A stretch of 64,000 bases of DNA from Luteitalea sp. Its GTDB lineage: Bacteria > Acidobacteriota > Vicinamibacteria > Vicinamibacterales > Vicinamibacteraceae. Below the pieces are notes generated by a model. The model had not been told where the DNA came from. It ran no database searches and saw only the letters and a program-made list of their open reading frames with translations. Numbering within the stretch: position 1 is the stretch's first letter; each line of letters opens with the position of its first letter. A program made the position numbers and the translations under genes. Below, in pieces: positions 8,585-17,382 of the stretch. The DNA lies in assembly GCA_009377495.1 (NCBI GenBank), contig WHTZ01000001.1, forward strand, positions 54,625 through 118,624, written 5' to 3'.

Positions 8585-9730
8585 CTACCGCCGCGCCTCG
8601 GGCTGTGCGTCGGCACGCTGACCTCCGTTGATTTGGACGGGCGTGCCGGGCGTTACGCCGCGCCCCGCACCGACGAGCAGCACATCGCCCTCCGACAGAC
8701 CCGACGTGACCTCCACGCGCTCGGTCTCGTCATCACGCAGGCCGAGCGCCACGGCCACGCGCTCCGACTTGCCATCGCGTACGCGCATCACGGACGCACC
8801 ATCGACGTTGGTCTCGATCGCGGAGAGGGGAACGACCAAACCAGTGGACGCCGACTGCGTCACGCGTCCCTCGGCAAAGAGACCCGCCACGAGCCGTCCC
8901 GCCTCGTTGGGGATCGAGACAAAGATGGACACCTGACGGGTGACCGGATCGGCCGCTGGACTAATGCGCTCGATGCTGCCCCTAAACGTTTGGCCGGGAT
9001 AGCCGCGTACCTCAAAGGTGACGGGCCCGCCCACGCGCAGCGCGCCCAGCGCCTCGGAGGCGACGGATGCTTCCAACCGCATGCTCGACGGGTCGATGAT
9101 CCGGAAGAGCTCGTCCCCGGTGCTGACGATGTCGCCGGCGTTGACGGGCCGGGTGCTGACGATGCCAGCAAGCGGCGAGATGATCGTGGCGTCGGACAGC
9201 GCCTTGTCGGCTGACACGAGACGCGACGTGGCATCGGCGAGCCGCGCCTCCGCGCTGGTCACCGCGTCGGCCGCGGTCTCGGCCTCGCGCTGCGCGATGG
9301 CGCCCCCGCGCACCAATGCTGACGCGCGCTCGCGCTCACGGCGGGCGGTGGCGAGCGCCTGCTTCTCGGATGTCACGGCGGATCGCGCCGACGCAACCGC
9401 GTCGATGAGCGTGCGATCCTCGATGCGGCCGAGCACCGCGCCCTTCTTCACGGCCTGGCCAACTTCGGCAAAGACCTGCTGGAGGGCGCCACCCACCTCG
9501 GCGCGTACCGTCGCTTCGCGTCGCGCTGAGAGCGCACCCGAAATCTCGGGCCCGACCCGGATCTCGTCCGTCTTCACCACGAATGTGTTTTCCTGGCCGA
9601 TCCGGATGGCGGGCGAATTGCGGGGCTTCTCACTCGTCGCGTTGCCGCGGCTGCACGCTGCGACGGTCAAGGTTGCCGCAGCGATCACGCTTAACATCCC
9701 TGCCATTCGACGTTTGCCTGTGCCCTTCAT
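8585..9730 (-). CDS. RND efflux periplasmic adaptor (HlyD/MexA family) lipoprotein
   Basis: The 381-residue protein links pump and outer-membrane channel. The N-terminus carries a signal with lipobox LTVAAC, so it is probably lipid-anchored. The lipoyl-like halves are EVGGALQQVFAEVGQAVKKG and SPLAGIVSTRPVNAGD, separated by an Ala/Arg/Glu-rich helical hairpin (residues about 110-190), followed by a beta-barrel segment and the membrane-proximal domain. It sits between the TolC gene and the pump gene on the same strand. Confidence 0.92.
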   Translation of the reverse strand: MKGTGKRRMAGMLSVIAAATLTVAACSRGNATSEKPRNSPAIRIGQENTFVVKTDEIRVGPEISGALSARREATVRAEVGGALQQVFAEVGQAVKKGAVLGRIEDRTLIDAVASARSAVTSEKQALATARRERERASALVRGGAIAQREAETAADAVTSAEARLADATSRLVSADKALSDATIISPLAGIVSTRPVNAGDIVSTGDELFRIIDPSSMRLEASVASEALGALRVGGPVTFEVRGYPGQTFRGSIERISPAADPVTRQVSIFVSIPNEAGRLVAGLFAEGRVTQSASTGLVVPLSAIETNVDGASVMRVRDGKSERVAVALGLRDDETERVEVTSGLSEGDVLLVGAGRGVTPGTPVQINGGQRADAQPEARR

Positions 9731-9771
9731 GACTGTGCCTCTATACAGTTGACAGGCCTAGGCCTGCCGCT

Positions 9772-9795
9772 GGCGCCCCTAAAGGGGCGCCCTAC
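9772..9795 (-). repeat. REP-like hairpin, GTAGGG head (minus strand)
   Basis: On the minus strand GTAGGGCGCCCC is followed by a TTT loop and AGGGGCGCC. An identical copy is at 56582-56605. It lies between the TolC and adaptor genes. Confidence 0.75.
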
Positions 9796-9811
9796 TCCCC
9801 TCGCCCCTTCT

Positions 9812-11512
9812 CTAGCGAATGCCGCCCGGGCCTGTTTGGCCTCCAGCCGCCGCGGCGCCAGTACCCTGAGTTGCGCCCGTAGGGACAGGCGTCTCGGCCT
9901 GCGTCTGCGGTACTTCTGGCCTCTGCTGTTGCTGCGAGGCCGCAGCACCGGCAGCACCCATCTCGTTCAACGGCAGATCAGGAAGCAGCGCGAGGCGCGT
10001 CCGCGAGACCTGCAGGTCACGCGCCGCCTGTGCGCGGTTCGCGCGTGCCTGCTCGAGCTGCAGCCGTGCGTCCGAGAGCTCGAGCTGCGTCGACAGACCT
10101 TCGTTGTAGCGGAGCTCCGCGATCTCGTACGCGCGCCCCGCCTGCTCCACCGTACCGGCGCTCGCCTCCCAGGTGGCTTGGGCCGCCCGGTAGTCCTCAT
10201 AGGTACTCCGCGTATCCAGCGTCGCGAGCTCGCGTGCCTGCTGCAGCCGTGCCCGGTTTTCAGCCAGGTCTGCACGCGCGGTCGCCTCACCGGCTCGCAA
10301 CCGACCGCCAGTGAGGACCGGTACCGAGACTGCTACGCCGATGTCCCAGTTGGTGCGGAAGTCGCCGAAGCTCGGGACGCCCTGATACGCCACCGGTTGG
10401 TAAGCTGAGGTGAGGCTGAAGGTCGGCATCCGCTCCGCACGCGCTGCCCGGAGGCTCGCATCGCTCGCGGTCACCTGGGTCGCTGCCTGCTGCACCGCGG
10501 TGCGCTCGACATCGGTGAGCTGTGCCTCGCGCTCCGCGAGCGCGCTGGCAAAGCGCTGAGCGGGTGGCCCGCTCACCGTGTCGAGATCCACGTCAAGCTC
10601 GAGGGGCTGGTTGAGCGGGAGGTCGAGCAATTGCTTGAGTCGCAAATACGCGATCTCACGCTGTGAGCTCTGGCGGATGACGGTCGGCCGCTGGCTGTCA
10701 CGTGCCACGCGCGCACGGAGGACCTCGAACTCCGACTGGTTACCGACCTTCCACGCGAGGTCGACTTGCTCGAGCGTGGCCTCTGCCTGCTCGAGCGTGG
10801 CCTCTGCGATGGTGACAAGTCGATCACTCAACGCCGCATCGAAGTATGCCGTCGCGACGTCGAGCTCCACCTGTGCGCGTGTCGTGTTGACGCCGAGGGA
10901 GGCCGCACGTCGCGCCGCGCTGGCGCTGGCCGTCTGGGCCGACACGCGACCGCCCGTATAGAGCGCCTGACTGAACGAGAGGCCCATCCTCCACAGGTTG
11001 TCCTGACCGAACGGAATCTCTGTGTCGCCGCCAAAGATGTCGGCGGCTGGTGGGCACTCCTGCAGCGCGCGCTCAATCTCCCCAACGCGAGTGCCGAGCG
11101 CCGCCGACGGATTCACGTTGAGCGGCGTGCAGGGTGGAGCGGTCTGATCGAAGACCCCCCGAAACTCGGAGTCGAGCGTTCGGGCGTACGAGAGCGACGC
11201 GTCGAGCTACGGAAAGAGCGCGCTGCGGGCGCGCTGTTCGGCACCCGCGGCGCGGTCGGCGCCTGCGCGCGCAATGCTCACCTGCTCGCTCGTCTTGGCC
11301 GCGAGCGCCAGGGCTTCGTCGAGCGTCAGGCGTCGCGAGGCCGAAGCTTGTGGGGCCGGAGCTTGGGACGCATCCGCCAACGACAATTGCGCCCAGATCG
11401 AGCGCGGCATGCCAACGACTACCAACGCGACTGTGGCAACCGTCACACAGGCCGTGCGCCGCGTCTTCTTCTTGTTGACGTCGAACGAAACGATTCCTTT
11501 CGGGTGCTCCAT
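9812..11512 (-). pseudogene. TolC-family outer-membrane efflux protein, interrupted by an in-frame amber codon
   Basis: Read through, the gene encodes about 566 residues of an outer-membrane channel: a signal peptide (VTVATVALVVVGMPRSIWAQ), then LTLDEALALAAKTSEQV and a long coiled-coil body with LFSQALYTGGRVSAQ-like and YDIGVAVSVPVLTGGR-like segments. The first 101 codons end at TAG (11207-11209). The next codon continues in the same frame with LDASLSYARTLDSEF, which fits a TolC strand start, so a single change of CAG (Gln) to TAG explains it. No frameshift is needed. The downstream part has a possible restart at GTG 11116. The stop is either a real nonsense mutation, which would disable the pump, or a sequencing error. 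TAG is an ordinary stop elsewhere in the window. Confidence 0.85.
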
Positions 11513-11660
11513 GTCACTCGTCACTCCAAGAACCGAGGACCACGACCCAGCCTACGGTCAGCAGGTAAAGCGTGTTCCGATGAATCGGCGAGTGGCGGAC
11601 GACGCTCGGTCAGTCGCGCCTGTTGGGAGACCGCTTCCTCACGACCAGTCGGGCCGCCTT

Positions 11661-11708
11661 CGCCAAGGCTACGGCGAGCCTCGGCCACCTCCGCCAAGGG
11701 CTACGGCG
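11661..11708. repeat. Two CGCC-AAGGCTA-CGGCG repeat units
   Basis: CGCCAAGGCTACGGCG at 11661-11676 and a copy with one extra G at 11692-11708, downstream of the TetR gene. The adjoining sequence codes for the last residues of TetR. The same unit occurs at 597, 29140 and 29165. Confidence 0.7.
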
Positions 11709-11712
11709 AGCC

Positions 11713-12327
11713 TCAACGAAGCGAAGCGAGATCGGGAGCGCTCATCCCCAGCACCTGAAGCACCATTGCCGCATAGCGATGAGGCGCTTCATCCTGCGGA
11801 TAGGGAAAGCGCTCAGGCATCACATCCCGAGAGATCGCGTCGAGGAAGATCGCGCCAACCAACACGTTGACGGCCACCCACGGGTCCACGTCGACCGAGG
11901 CCCGACCGGAGGCTTGTAGCTTGCCGAAGTAGCTCGCCAGCTTGCGGGCGGCTTCCACCGATTCCCGCGTCGCGATGCGCCCAACTTCCGGGTGTTCCTC
12001 GTGCTCGCCGATCGTCCGCCGAATGAACGACCGCGCCTGGACGATGCACTCGTAGTGCGCTTGGCTCCAGGCGATGATCTCTGCAACCGGATCGACGGGC
12101 TCATCGGGCAGGACCGTGTTCGCCAAGCCCTGCTTGCCGCATCGCATGGCCTCATGAATGAGGCTCTCTTTCGAGCCGAAGTGCCGAAAGAGCGTCACCT
12201 CGCTCACGCCCGCTTCTCGGGCGATGCGACGCGTCGTGGCACCGCGCCACCCCGCCTCGGAAAAGACCTGCATCGTTGCTCGCCGGAGCTGCTCACGAAC
12301 GTCCACGCTCGACAGATTACTCACCAT
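11713..12327 (-). CDS. TetR/AcrR-family transcriptional regulator
   Basis: The 204-residue protein has an N-terminal TetR DNA-binding domain (FSEAGWRGATTRRIAREAGVSEVTLFRHFGSKESL) and an all-helical C-terminal ligand domain without recognisable specificity. It lies upstream of and on the same strand as the TolC-adaptor-pump genes, so it is probably their repressor. ATG 12327 is preferred to TTG 12342, because TTG lies inside the operator-like palindrome at 12341-12352. The final residues lie next to a dispersed repeat. Confidence 0.88.
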   Translation of the reverse strand: MVSNLSSVDVREQLRRATMQVFSEAGWRGATTRRIAREAGVSEVTLFRHFGSKESLIHEAMRCGKQGLANTVLPDEPVDPVAEIIAWSQAHYECIVQARSFIRRTIGEHEEHPEVGRIATRESVEAARKLASYFGKLQASGRASVDVDPWVAVNVLVGAIFLDAISRDVMPERFPYPQDEAPHRYAAMVLQVLGMSAPDLASLR

Positions 12328-12340
12328 ACCGGCTGATTGC

Positions 12341-12352
12341 AAGTAATTACTT
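12341..12352. promoter_or_regulatory. Candidate TetR operator
   Basis: A perfect 12-bp palindrome, AAGTAATTACTT, 13 bases before the chosen TetR start and the only AT-rich stretch there. Position and symmetry fit an autoregulatory operator of a TetR repressor. Confidence 0.55.
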
Positions 12353-12425
12353 ACGCACAGGCTGGCGTCAAACTCCCGGTAAAAGCGAGGGACGCCGGGG
12401 TATGCGCAGACGACATACCTAGCAC

Positions 12426-12485
12426 GGCGCGTTCGGCGAACGCGCCCTACCGTGCGGCAGGTAGGGACGCCTCGCCGAGGCGTCC
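12426..12485. repeat. Pair of REP-like hairpins, heads facing inward
   Basis: Unit one (12426-12450) ends in CCCTAC; unit two (12461-12485) begins with GTAGGG; each is a near-perfect 19-20 bp palindrome. The same two units, in the reverse order, are at 51928-51982. Confidence 0.8.
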
Positions 12486-12508
12486 GCTCGCAGTGATAGA
12501 ACCGGCAA

Positions 12509-12543
12509 TGTGTTATATAATGTCTTATTTACAGTATTACACA
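12509..12543 (+). promoter_or_regulatory. Promoter and operator-like inverted repeat of the toxin-antitoxin pair
   Basis: A consensus -10 box TATAAT at 12516-12521 overlaps an inverted repeat (TGTGTTATA at 12509-12517, TATTACACA at 12535-12543, one mismatch). The antitoxin starts at 12555. This is the usual arrangement for autorepression by a ribbon-helix-helix antitoxin. No good -35 is visible. Confidence 0.55.
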
Positions 12544-12554
12544 ATGGGTTGCAT

Positions 12555-12850
12555 ATGCCGCGGACAGCGACAGAGCAGAAAGCTGAGACTGTGACGTTCC
12601 GGATAGACCGGGGACTGAAGGCCGCATTCCTAGACGTGGCTGAGCAAGAATCGAAGCCAGTCGGCCAGTTGTTGCGCGAGCTCGTCCGGGAGCGCGTCGA
12701 GCGCAAGCGACGTGAGGAGCTCGAAACAGAAGCGCGACGCCAGTCGCGGGAATGCGCCGCGGCCGCCGGCGACCCGAACAGCGACGAAGCTGCCGTGATG
12801 CGCGAGTTGGATATGGCGTTTAATGAGCTTGTGGACCGTGAGGAACAAAC

Positions 12851-12854
<4 letters not shown>
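12555..12854 (+). CDS. Ribbon-helix-helix-like antitoxin
   Basis: The 99-residue protein begins with a short strand and helices typical of CopG/CcdA-type DNA-binding domains (ETVTFRIDRGLKAAFLDVAEQESKPVGQLLRELV), followed by a very charged, Arg/Glu-rich helical C-terminal half that would bind the toxin. ATG 12555 is chosen because the DNA-binding domain begins there; the frame is open upstream to 12510, but that would run through the promoter. It overlaps the next gene by 4 bases (GTGA), as antitoxin-toxin pairs do. Confidence 0.75.
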
Positions 12855-13499
<645 letters not shown>

Positions 13500-13517
13500 C
13501 GCGTGCCGATGCCGAGG

Positions 13518-15890
13518 CTACTCCTCGCGGAGCGCCCTGACGGGGTCGATCCGAACGGCCCGGATGCCCGGAACGATCGTCGCAATTCCCGCAACCAGCG
13601 CGAGCACAAGCGAGACGATCGCAAACGTCACGGGATCTTGGCTCGAGATTCCGAACACGAGCGCGTCCATGAAACGAGAGAGCGCGAACGCACCGAGCAA
13701 GCCCAGGAGGAGACCGATTCCGGCGACCACTGCACCCTGCCCTACGATCGCTGTCAAGACCTGGGCCGGCTGCGCTCCGAGCGCGACGCGCACACCAATC
13801 TCGCGGCGCCGCTGGGAGACGAGCTGCGCGAGCATGCTGTAGAGTCCAATGGCGGCCAGCGTCAGTGTCATCACCCCGAAGAGCGCAAGAAGGATGGTGC
13901 TCAGTCGCTGCTGTGAGAGTGATTCCGCCAACGTCTCGTTGAGCGTCGCCGCCTCGAACACCGACCGCTGCGGTTCGATCTCGCGAAGCGCCCGACGAAT
14001 CGTGGTTAGCGTGACGGCCTGAGACGGCTCTGTGCGGATGATGTAGTACGGATCAGGCCAGAAGGGCAGCAAACCGCAGTAGTAGGCGGTGGGAAGCGGA
14101 TCCCTCAGCAATCCCTGCTCATGGACGTCTGCGACGACGCCCACGATCTCGCCTGACGCCCCCAACACGATCTGCTGGCCGATCGGATTCTCACCGTCGA
14201 AGAACCGCCGAGCGAACGTGCGGTTGACCACCACCTTGCGCGTGTCGTCCGGCCGCACCTCATCGCGGCAGCTCTCGCCTTGCAGCCCGGGAATGCGAAG
14301 CGTCTTGAAGTAGTCGGCGCTCACGTTAAGTCTGACGGCAAAGTCCTGTTCACCGGTATCGCGACCGACAACTTCGAGCTCCTGCGGCGGAATAAAGTCA
14401 GAGCCGCCAGGCACGAAGGCGCTGAGCGCAGCCGAAGTGACTCCGGGTATTTCTCGCAGGCGCTCTAATGTGCGGTACTGCCGGTTAGCGACGGATTCCG
14501 ATGGCTCGCCCCACCCTGCGCTCACGCGGAAGGTCAGCACGTGATCTGGATCGAAGCCAGGTGAGATCTGCTGCAGATGCAGGAAACTGCGCACGAGAAG
14601 TCCAGCGCCGACAAGGAGGACGATGGCGAGCATCACTTGGGCCGCGACCAGTCCGCGCTGGAACCGTTGGTGGCCACCGATCTGCGCGCGTCCTCCGTGC
14701 GCCAAGCGCTCGGCGACCTCGCGCCTGGTCGCCCGCCATGCCGGCACCAACGCAAACAGGAGTGTTGTCAAACATCCCACGCTCAGCGTGAAGGCGACGA
14801 GTCGCCAATCCACCGCGATCTCCGCGGCGCGTGGCAGGCCTGTGGCGAGCCTATGCAAGCCCTGGATGCCCCAGTGCGCCAGCAGCAGTCCCAGGAGCGA
14901 CCCCGTGAGCGCCAGCACGAGGCCTTCGAGTAGCAGTTGCTCGATGACCATCCATCTCGAGGCACCGAGCGCGGACCGCACGGCGATCTCCTGTTCCCTG
15001 CGCGTGGCATCCGCCAGCAACAGGCACGCGATATTGACGCAGGCCACCAGCAGCAGAACCAGAACCGCGCCAAACAGCAACCACAGCGCTTGCCGCACCC
15101 GCCCGACCTGTTCCTCTTTGAGTGGCGAGACGGTGGCCGTCCAATCCTTGTCGGTTTGCGGATGCTGCTCGCCCAGGCGCTGCTGAATCGCGTGCAGTTC
15201 CTTACGCGCCTGCCCCACGTCCACTCCAGCGGCAAGGCGGCCTACGACCTGTAGGTAGCGCGCCTCGCGTACCGTCATCAGGCGGGGAGACATTGGCGCC
15301 GGAATCCAGACGTCGGTGCTCGGCGTGGGATAGCGGAACGACGGAGGCATGACGCCAACAATCGTCCGGCTGACGCCGTCAAGCATCAGCGATCGGCCAA
15401 TGACTGACGGGTCTGCATTGAATCGCGCACGCCAGAACGCGTCGCTCAGGACGACGACGGGAGGACCACCGAACGCTTCTTCCTCGGCGTTCACCGTCCG
15501 ACCCAGTGCAGGCCGCGTTCCGAGAACCGAAAAGAATCGCGCCGAGGTCCGCATGGCCTCCACGCGTTCGGGCACTGGTCCGCTGGTGTCGGCCATGTTC
15601 TCGAAGTAGGTGCCGGCGAGACCCTCGAACGAGCGGCTCATCCGGTTCCACTCTTCGAGCTTGACAGGCGCCACGAGGCTCGTCGCCTGTTGTTGCCTGG
15701 CGTTCGCCTCATGGACGGATACGAGACGATCGCCGGCGGGGTACGGCAAAGGCCTGAACAGCACCGCGTCGATGGCCGAAAAGATGACGCTGGTTGCGCC
15801 GATGGCTGCGGCCAAGGTCAGCACAATCGCGAGCGCCAAACCTCGGCGCCTCGCGATAAGGCGAATGGCGGTCGGCCACTCGTGAAGCAT
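13518..15890 (-). CDS. ABC permease of the acidobacterial duplicated orphan permease (ADOP) family
   Basis: The 790-residue inner-membrane protein has two MacB/FtsX repeats. It reads, in order: helix LALAIVLTLAAAIGATSVIFS, a periplasmic MacB core with VSIHEANARQ-like and VVLSDAFWRARF motifs, a first FtsX block (RREQEIAVRSALGASRWMV), a second helix and periplasmic core, and a second FtsX block (RRREIGVRVALGA) ending DPVRALREE. ATG 15890 follows GGAGG by 8 bases. No ATPase gene is adjacent, as is usual for this family, whose role is unknown. Confidence 0.9.
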   Translation of the reverse strand: MLHEWPTAIRLIARRRGLALAIVLTLAAAIGATSVIFSAIDAVLFRPLPYPAGDRLVSVHEANARQQQATSLVAPVKLEEWNRMSRSFEGLAGTYFENMADTSGPVPERVEAMRTSARFFSVLGTRPALGRTVNAEEEAFGGPPVVVLSDAFWRARFNADPSVIGRSLMLDGVSRTIVGVMPPSFRYPTPSTDVWIPAPMSPRLMTVREARYLQVVGRLAAGVDVGQARKELHAIQQRLGEQHPQTDKDWTATVSPLKEEQVGRVRQALWLLFGAVLVLLLVACVNIACLLLADATRREQEIAVRSALGASRWMVIEQLLLEGLVLALTGSLLGLLLAHWGIQGLHRLATGLPRAAEIAVDWRLVAFTLSVGCLTTLLFALVPAWRATRREVAERLAHGGRAQIGGHQRFQRGLVAAQVMLAIVLLVGAGLLVRSFLHLQQISPGFDPDHVLTFRVSAGWGEPSESVANRQYRTLERLREIPGVTSAALSAFVPGGSDFIPPQELEVVGRDTGEQDFAVRLNVSADYFKTLRIPGLQGESCRDEVRPDDTRKVVVNRTFARRFFDGENPIGQQIVLGASGEIVGVVADVHEQGLLRDPLPTAYYCGLLPFWPDPYYIIRTEPSQAVTLTTIRRALREIEPQRSVFEAATLNETLAESLSQQRLSTILLALFGVMTLTLAAIGLYSMLAQLVSQRRREIGVRVALGAQPAQVLTAIVGQGAVVAGIGLLLGLLGAFALSRFMDALVFGISSQDPVTFAIVSLVLALVAGIATIVPGIRAVRIDPVRALREE

Positions 15891-15925
15891 GTCGCGTCCT
15901 CCTTCCGCACAATGGTGTCGTTCTG

Positions 15926-17086
15926 CTACACCCAATCCACGCTTTGGATCTGCCGCCAGGAGACGACTCTGATGCCGCCGCGACGTCGTGTCTCCTCTCC
16001 CCCGACGATCAGGATTCGCCGCAGGTCCTCGGCGTCGGGGAGGAATCGCTGGAGGGGCTTGAGGAAGTCACTCGCGACGGTCGCGCCGGACTTGGCTTCC
16101 ACCGCAGCGAGTCCCGCGCCCGTCTCGGCCACGACGTCGACCTCGAGACCCTTGGCGTCACGGTAGTGAAACAACCGAGGCGACACCGCACGGTGTGCTT
16201 GCGCCTTGTAGATCTCCGATGCTACCCAGCTCTCGAAAAGCTGCCCCCGCAGGGGATGGTGCCGGAGTTGATCGGGAGAGGTGATGCCGAGGAGACTGCA
16301 GGCGAGCCCTGAATCGAAGAAGTGGAGCTTCGGTGCCTTGATCTGCTGCTTGCGCACGTTCGATCGCCATGCCGGAGCGCGGAAGCACAAGAAGCCGGTC
16401 TCCAGCACGGACAGCCACCCGCGTGCGGTGTTGTGGGAGACCCCGGCATCGGAGCCCAACGACGAAAAGTTGACCTCTGTGGCCGTCCGACCGGCACACA
16501 GCCGCACGAACTGTGTGAACGCGACGAGATCCCCGATGTTGAGAACTTGCCGGACGTCTCGTTCCACGTACGTCGTCACGTAGTCGGCGAGCCATTCGTT
16601 GGCGGGAACCTTCCGATCGTGAATGCGCGGGTAGCCTCCCATCCACAAGGTCTCCCAAAAACCGTCAGGTGGGTCGTCGAAGCGGCCGACCTCGTCCAAG
16701 CCCAGCGGCAGCAAATGGACAACAGCCGTCCTGCCGGCGAGCGATTGCGAGACACTGGCAAGGAGACCAAAGTGCTGCGACCCGGTGACGATGAACCGAC
16801 CCGGGCGAGGGTCGGCGTCCACCTCCGGCTGAAGGTACGTGAGCAGCTCCGGAACGTGCTGGACCTCATCGATCACGGCACCGTCCCGATACTCGTCGAG
16901 AAAGCCACGAGGGTCGCTGCGGACAGCATCCCGGGCGTCCAGCGGCTCGAGCGAGACGTACGCCAAGTTGCCGAACGTGGCCCGGCAAAGGGTCGTCTTG
17001 CCCGACTGGCGCGGTCCGGTCACCGTTACGATGGGGTAGCTGTTCGCCCGTTCGTGCAGGACGCGGGTCAGAATCCGCGAGATCAT
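15926..17086 (-). CDS. AAA-type ATPase with DUF4143 nuclease-like domain
   Basis: The 386-residue protein has a P-loop (VTGPRQSGKTTL) and Walker B (GAVIDEVQHVPEL), RFIVTGSQHFGLL as sensor 1, then a DUF4143 domain with LRHHPLRGQLFESWVASEI, FHYRDAKGLEVDVVAE and AAVEAKSGA, the E-x-K motif of a PD-(D/E)xK nuclease fold. Such proteins are widespread, mobile and poorly understood. Start ATG 17086 is chosen because the conserved MISRILT start lies there; it is inside a long inverted repeat. Confidence 0.88.
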   Translation of the reverse strand: MISRILTRVLHERANSYPIVTVTGPRQSGKTTLCRATFGNLAYVSLEPLDARDAVRSDPRGFLDEYRDGAVIDEVQHVPELLTYLQPEVDADPRPGRFIVTGSQHFGLLASVSQSLAGRTAVVHLLPLGLDEVGRFDDPPDGFWETLWMGGYPRIHDRKVPANEWLADYVTTYVERDVRQVLNIGDLVAFTQFVRLCAGRTATEVNFSSLGSDAGVSHNTARGWLSVLETGFLCFRAPAWRSNVRKQQIKAPKLHFFDSGLACSLLGITSPDQLRHHPLRGQLFESWVASEIYKAQAHRAVSPRLFHYRDAKGLEVDVVAETGAGLAAVEAKSGATVASDFLKPLQRFLPDAEDLRRILIVGGEETRRRGGIRVVSWRQIQSVDWV

Positions 17087-17127
17087 GTGGCATAGATTGT
17101 AAATGCAAATTACAATCAATGCCACAT
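17085..17127. repeat. Inverted repeat, 18-bp arms, overlapping the ATPase start codon
   Basis: Left arm ATGTGGCATAGATTGTAA (17085-17102), 7-base spacer, right arm its complement with one mismatch (17110-17127). It is AT-rich against GC-rich surroundings. The ATPase start codon (17084-17086) lies in the left arm, so the structure may be an operator or an RNA hairpin that masks the start. Confidence 0.8.
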
Positions 17128-17256
17128 GGGCACGTCGTGACTGGCGTCATAAGCGCCATGTTTTGTGAATTAATGGCAACCTATTCCCCATCAGGAACCT
17201 CTCCATGACTGCACTGCTGAGGTAGTGTACATCGCGCTTGTACCCCAAGATCACGG

Positions 17257-17287
17257 TTGACTCTCAGCCACGACCACTATATATAGT
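17257..17287 (+). promoter_or_regulatory. nrdA promoter overlapped by an NrdR-box-like palindrome
   Basis: TTGACT (17257-17262), a 17-base spacer and TATATA (17280-17285) make a good sigma-70 promoter. The -10 lies within the perfect palindrome ACTATATATAGT (17276-17287), which resembles the NrdR box that represses ribonucleotide reductase genes. Only one box was found; NrdR sites often come in pairs. The rest of the gap (17128-17382) shows nothing else. Confidence 0.65.
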
Positions 17288-17382
17288 TGTTCCCTGCCCT
17301 TCACGAAGGCGGGCCCCACACGTCACAAACTAGGGTTGGGTCATCCAAGGCGAGGCTCGTTGCCCGCTGGGATTACAGAGTC

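Noticed and set aside
11207..11209. General amber recoding as an explanation for the TolC stop
   Set aside because: TAG is the normal stop of pcm, BON, phoR, radical SAM and other genes in the window.
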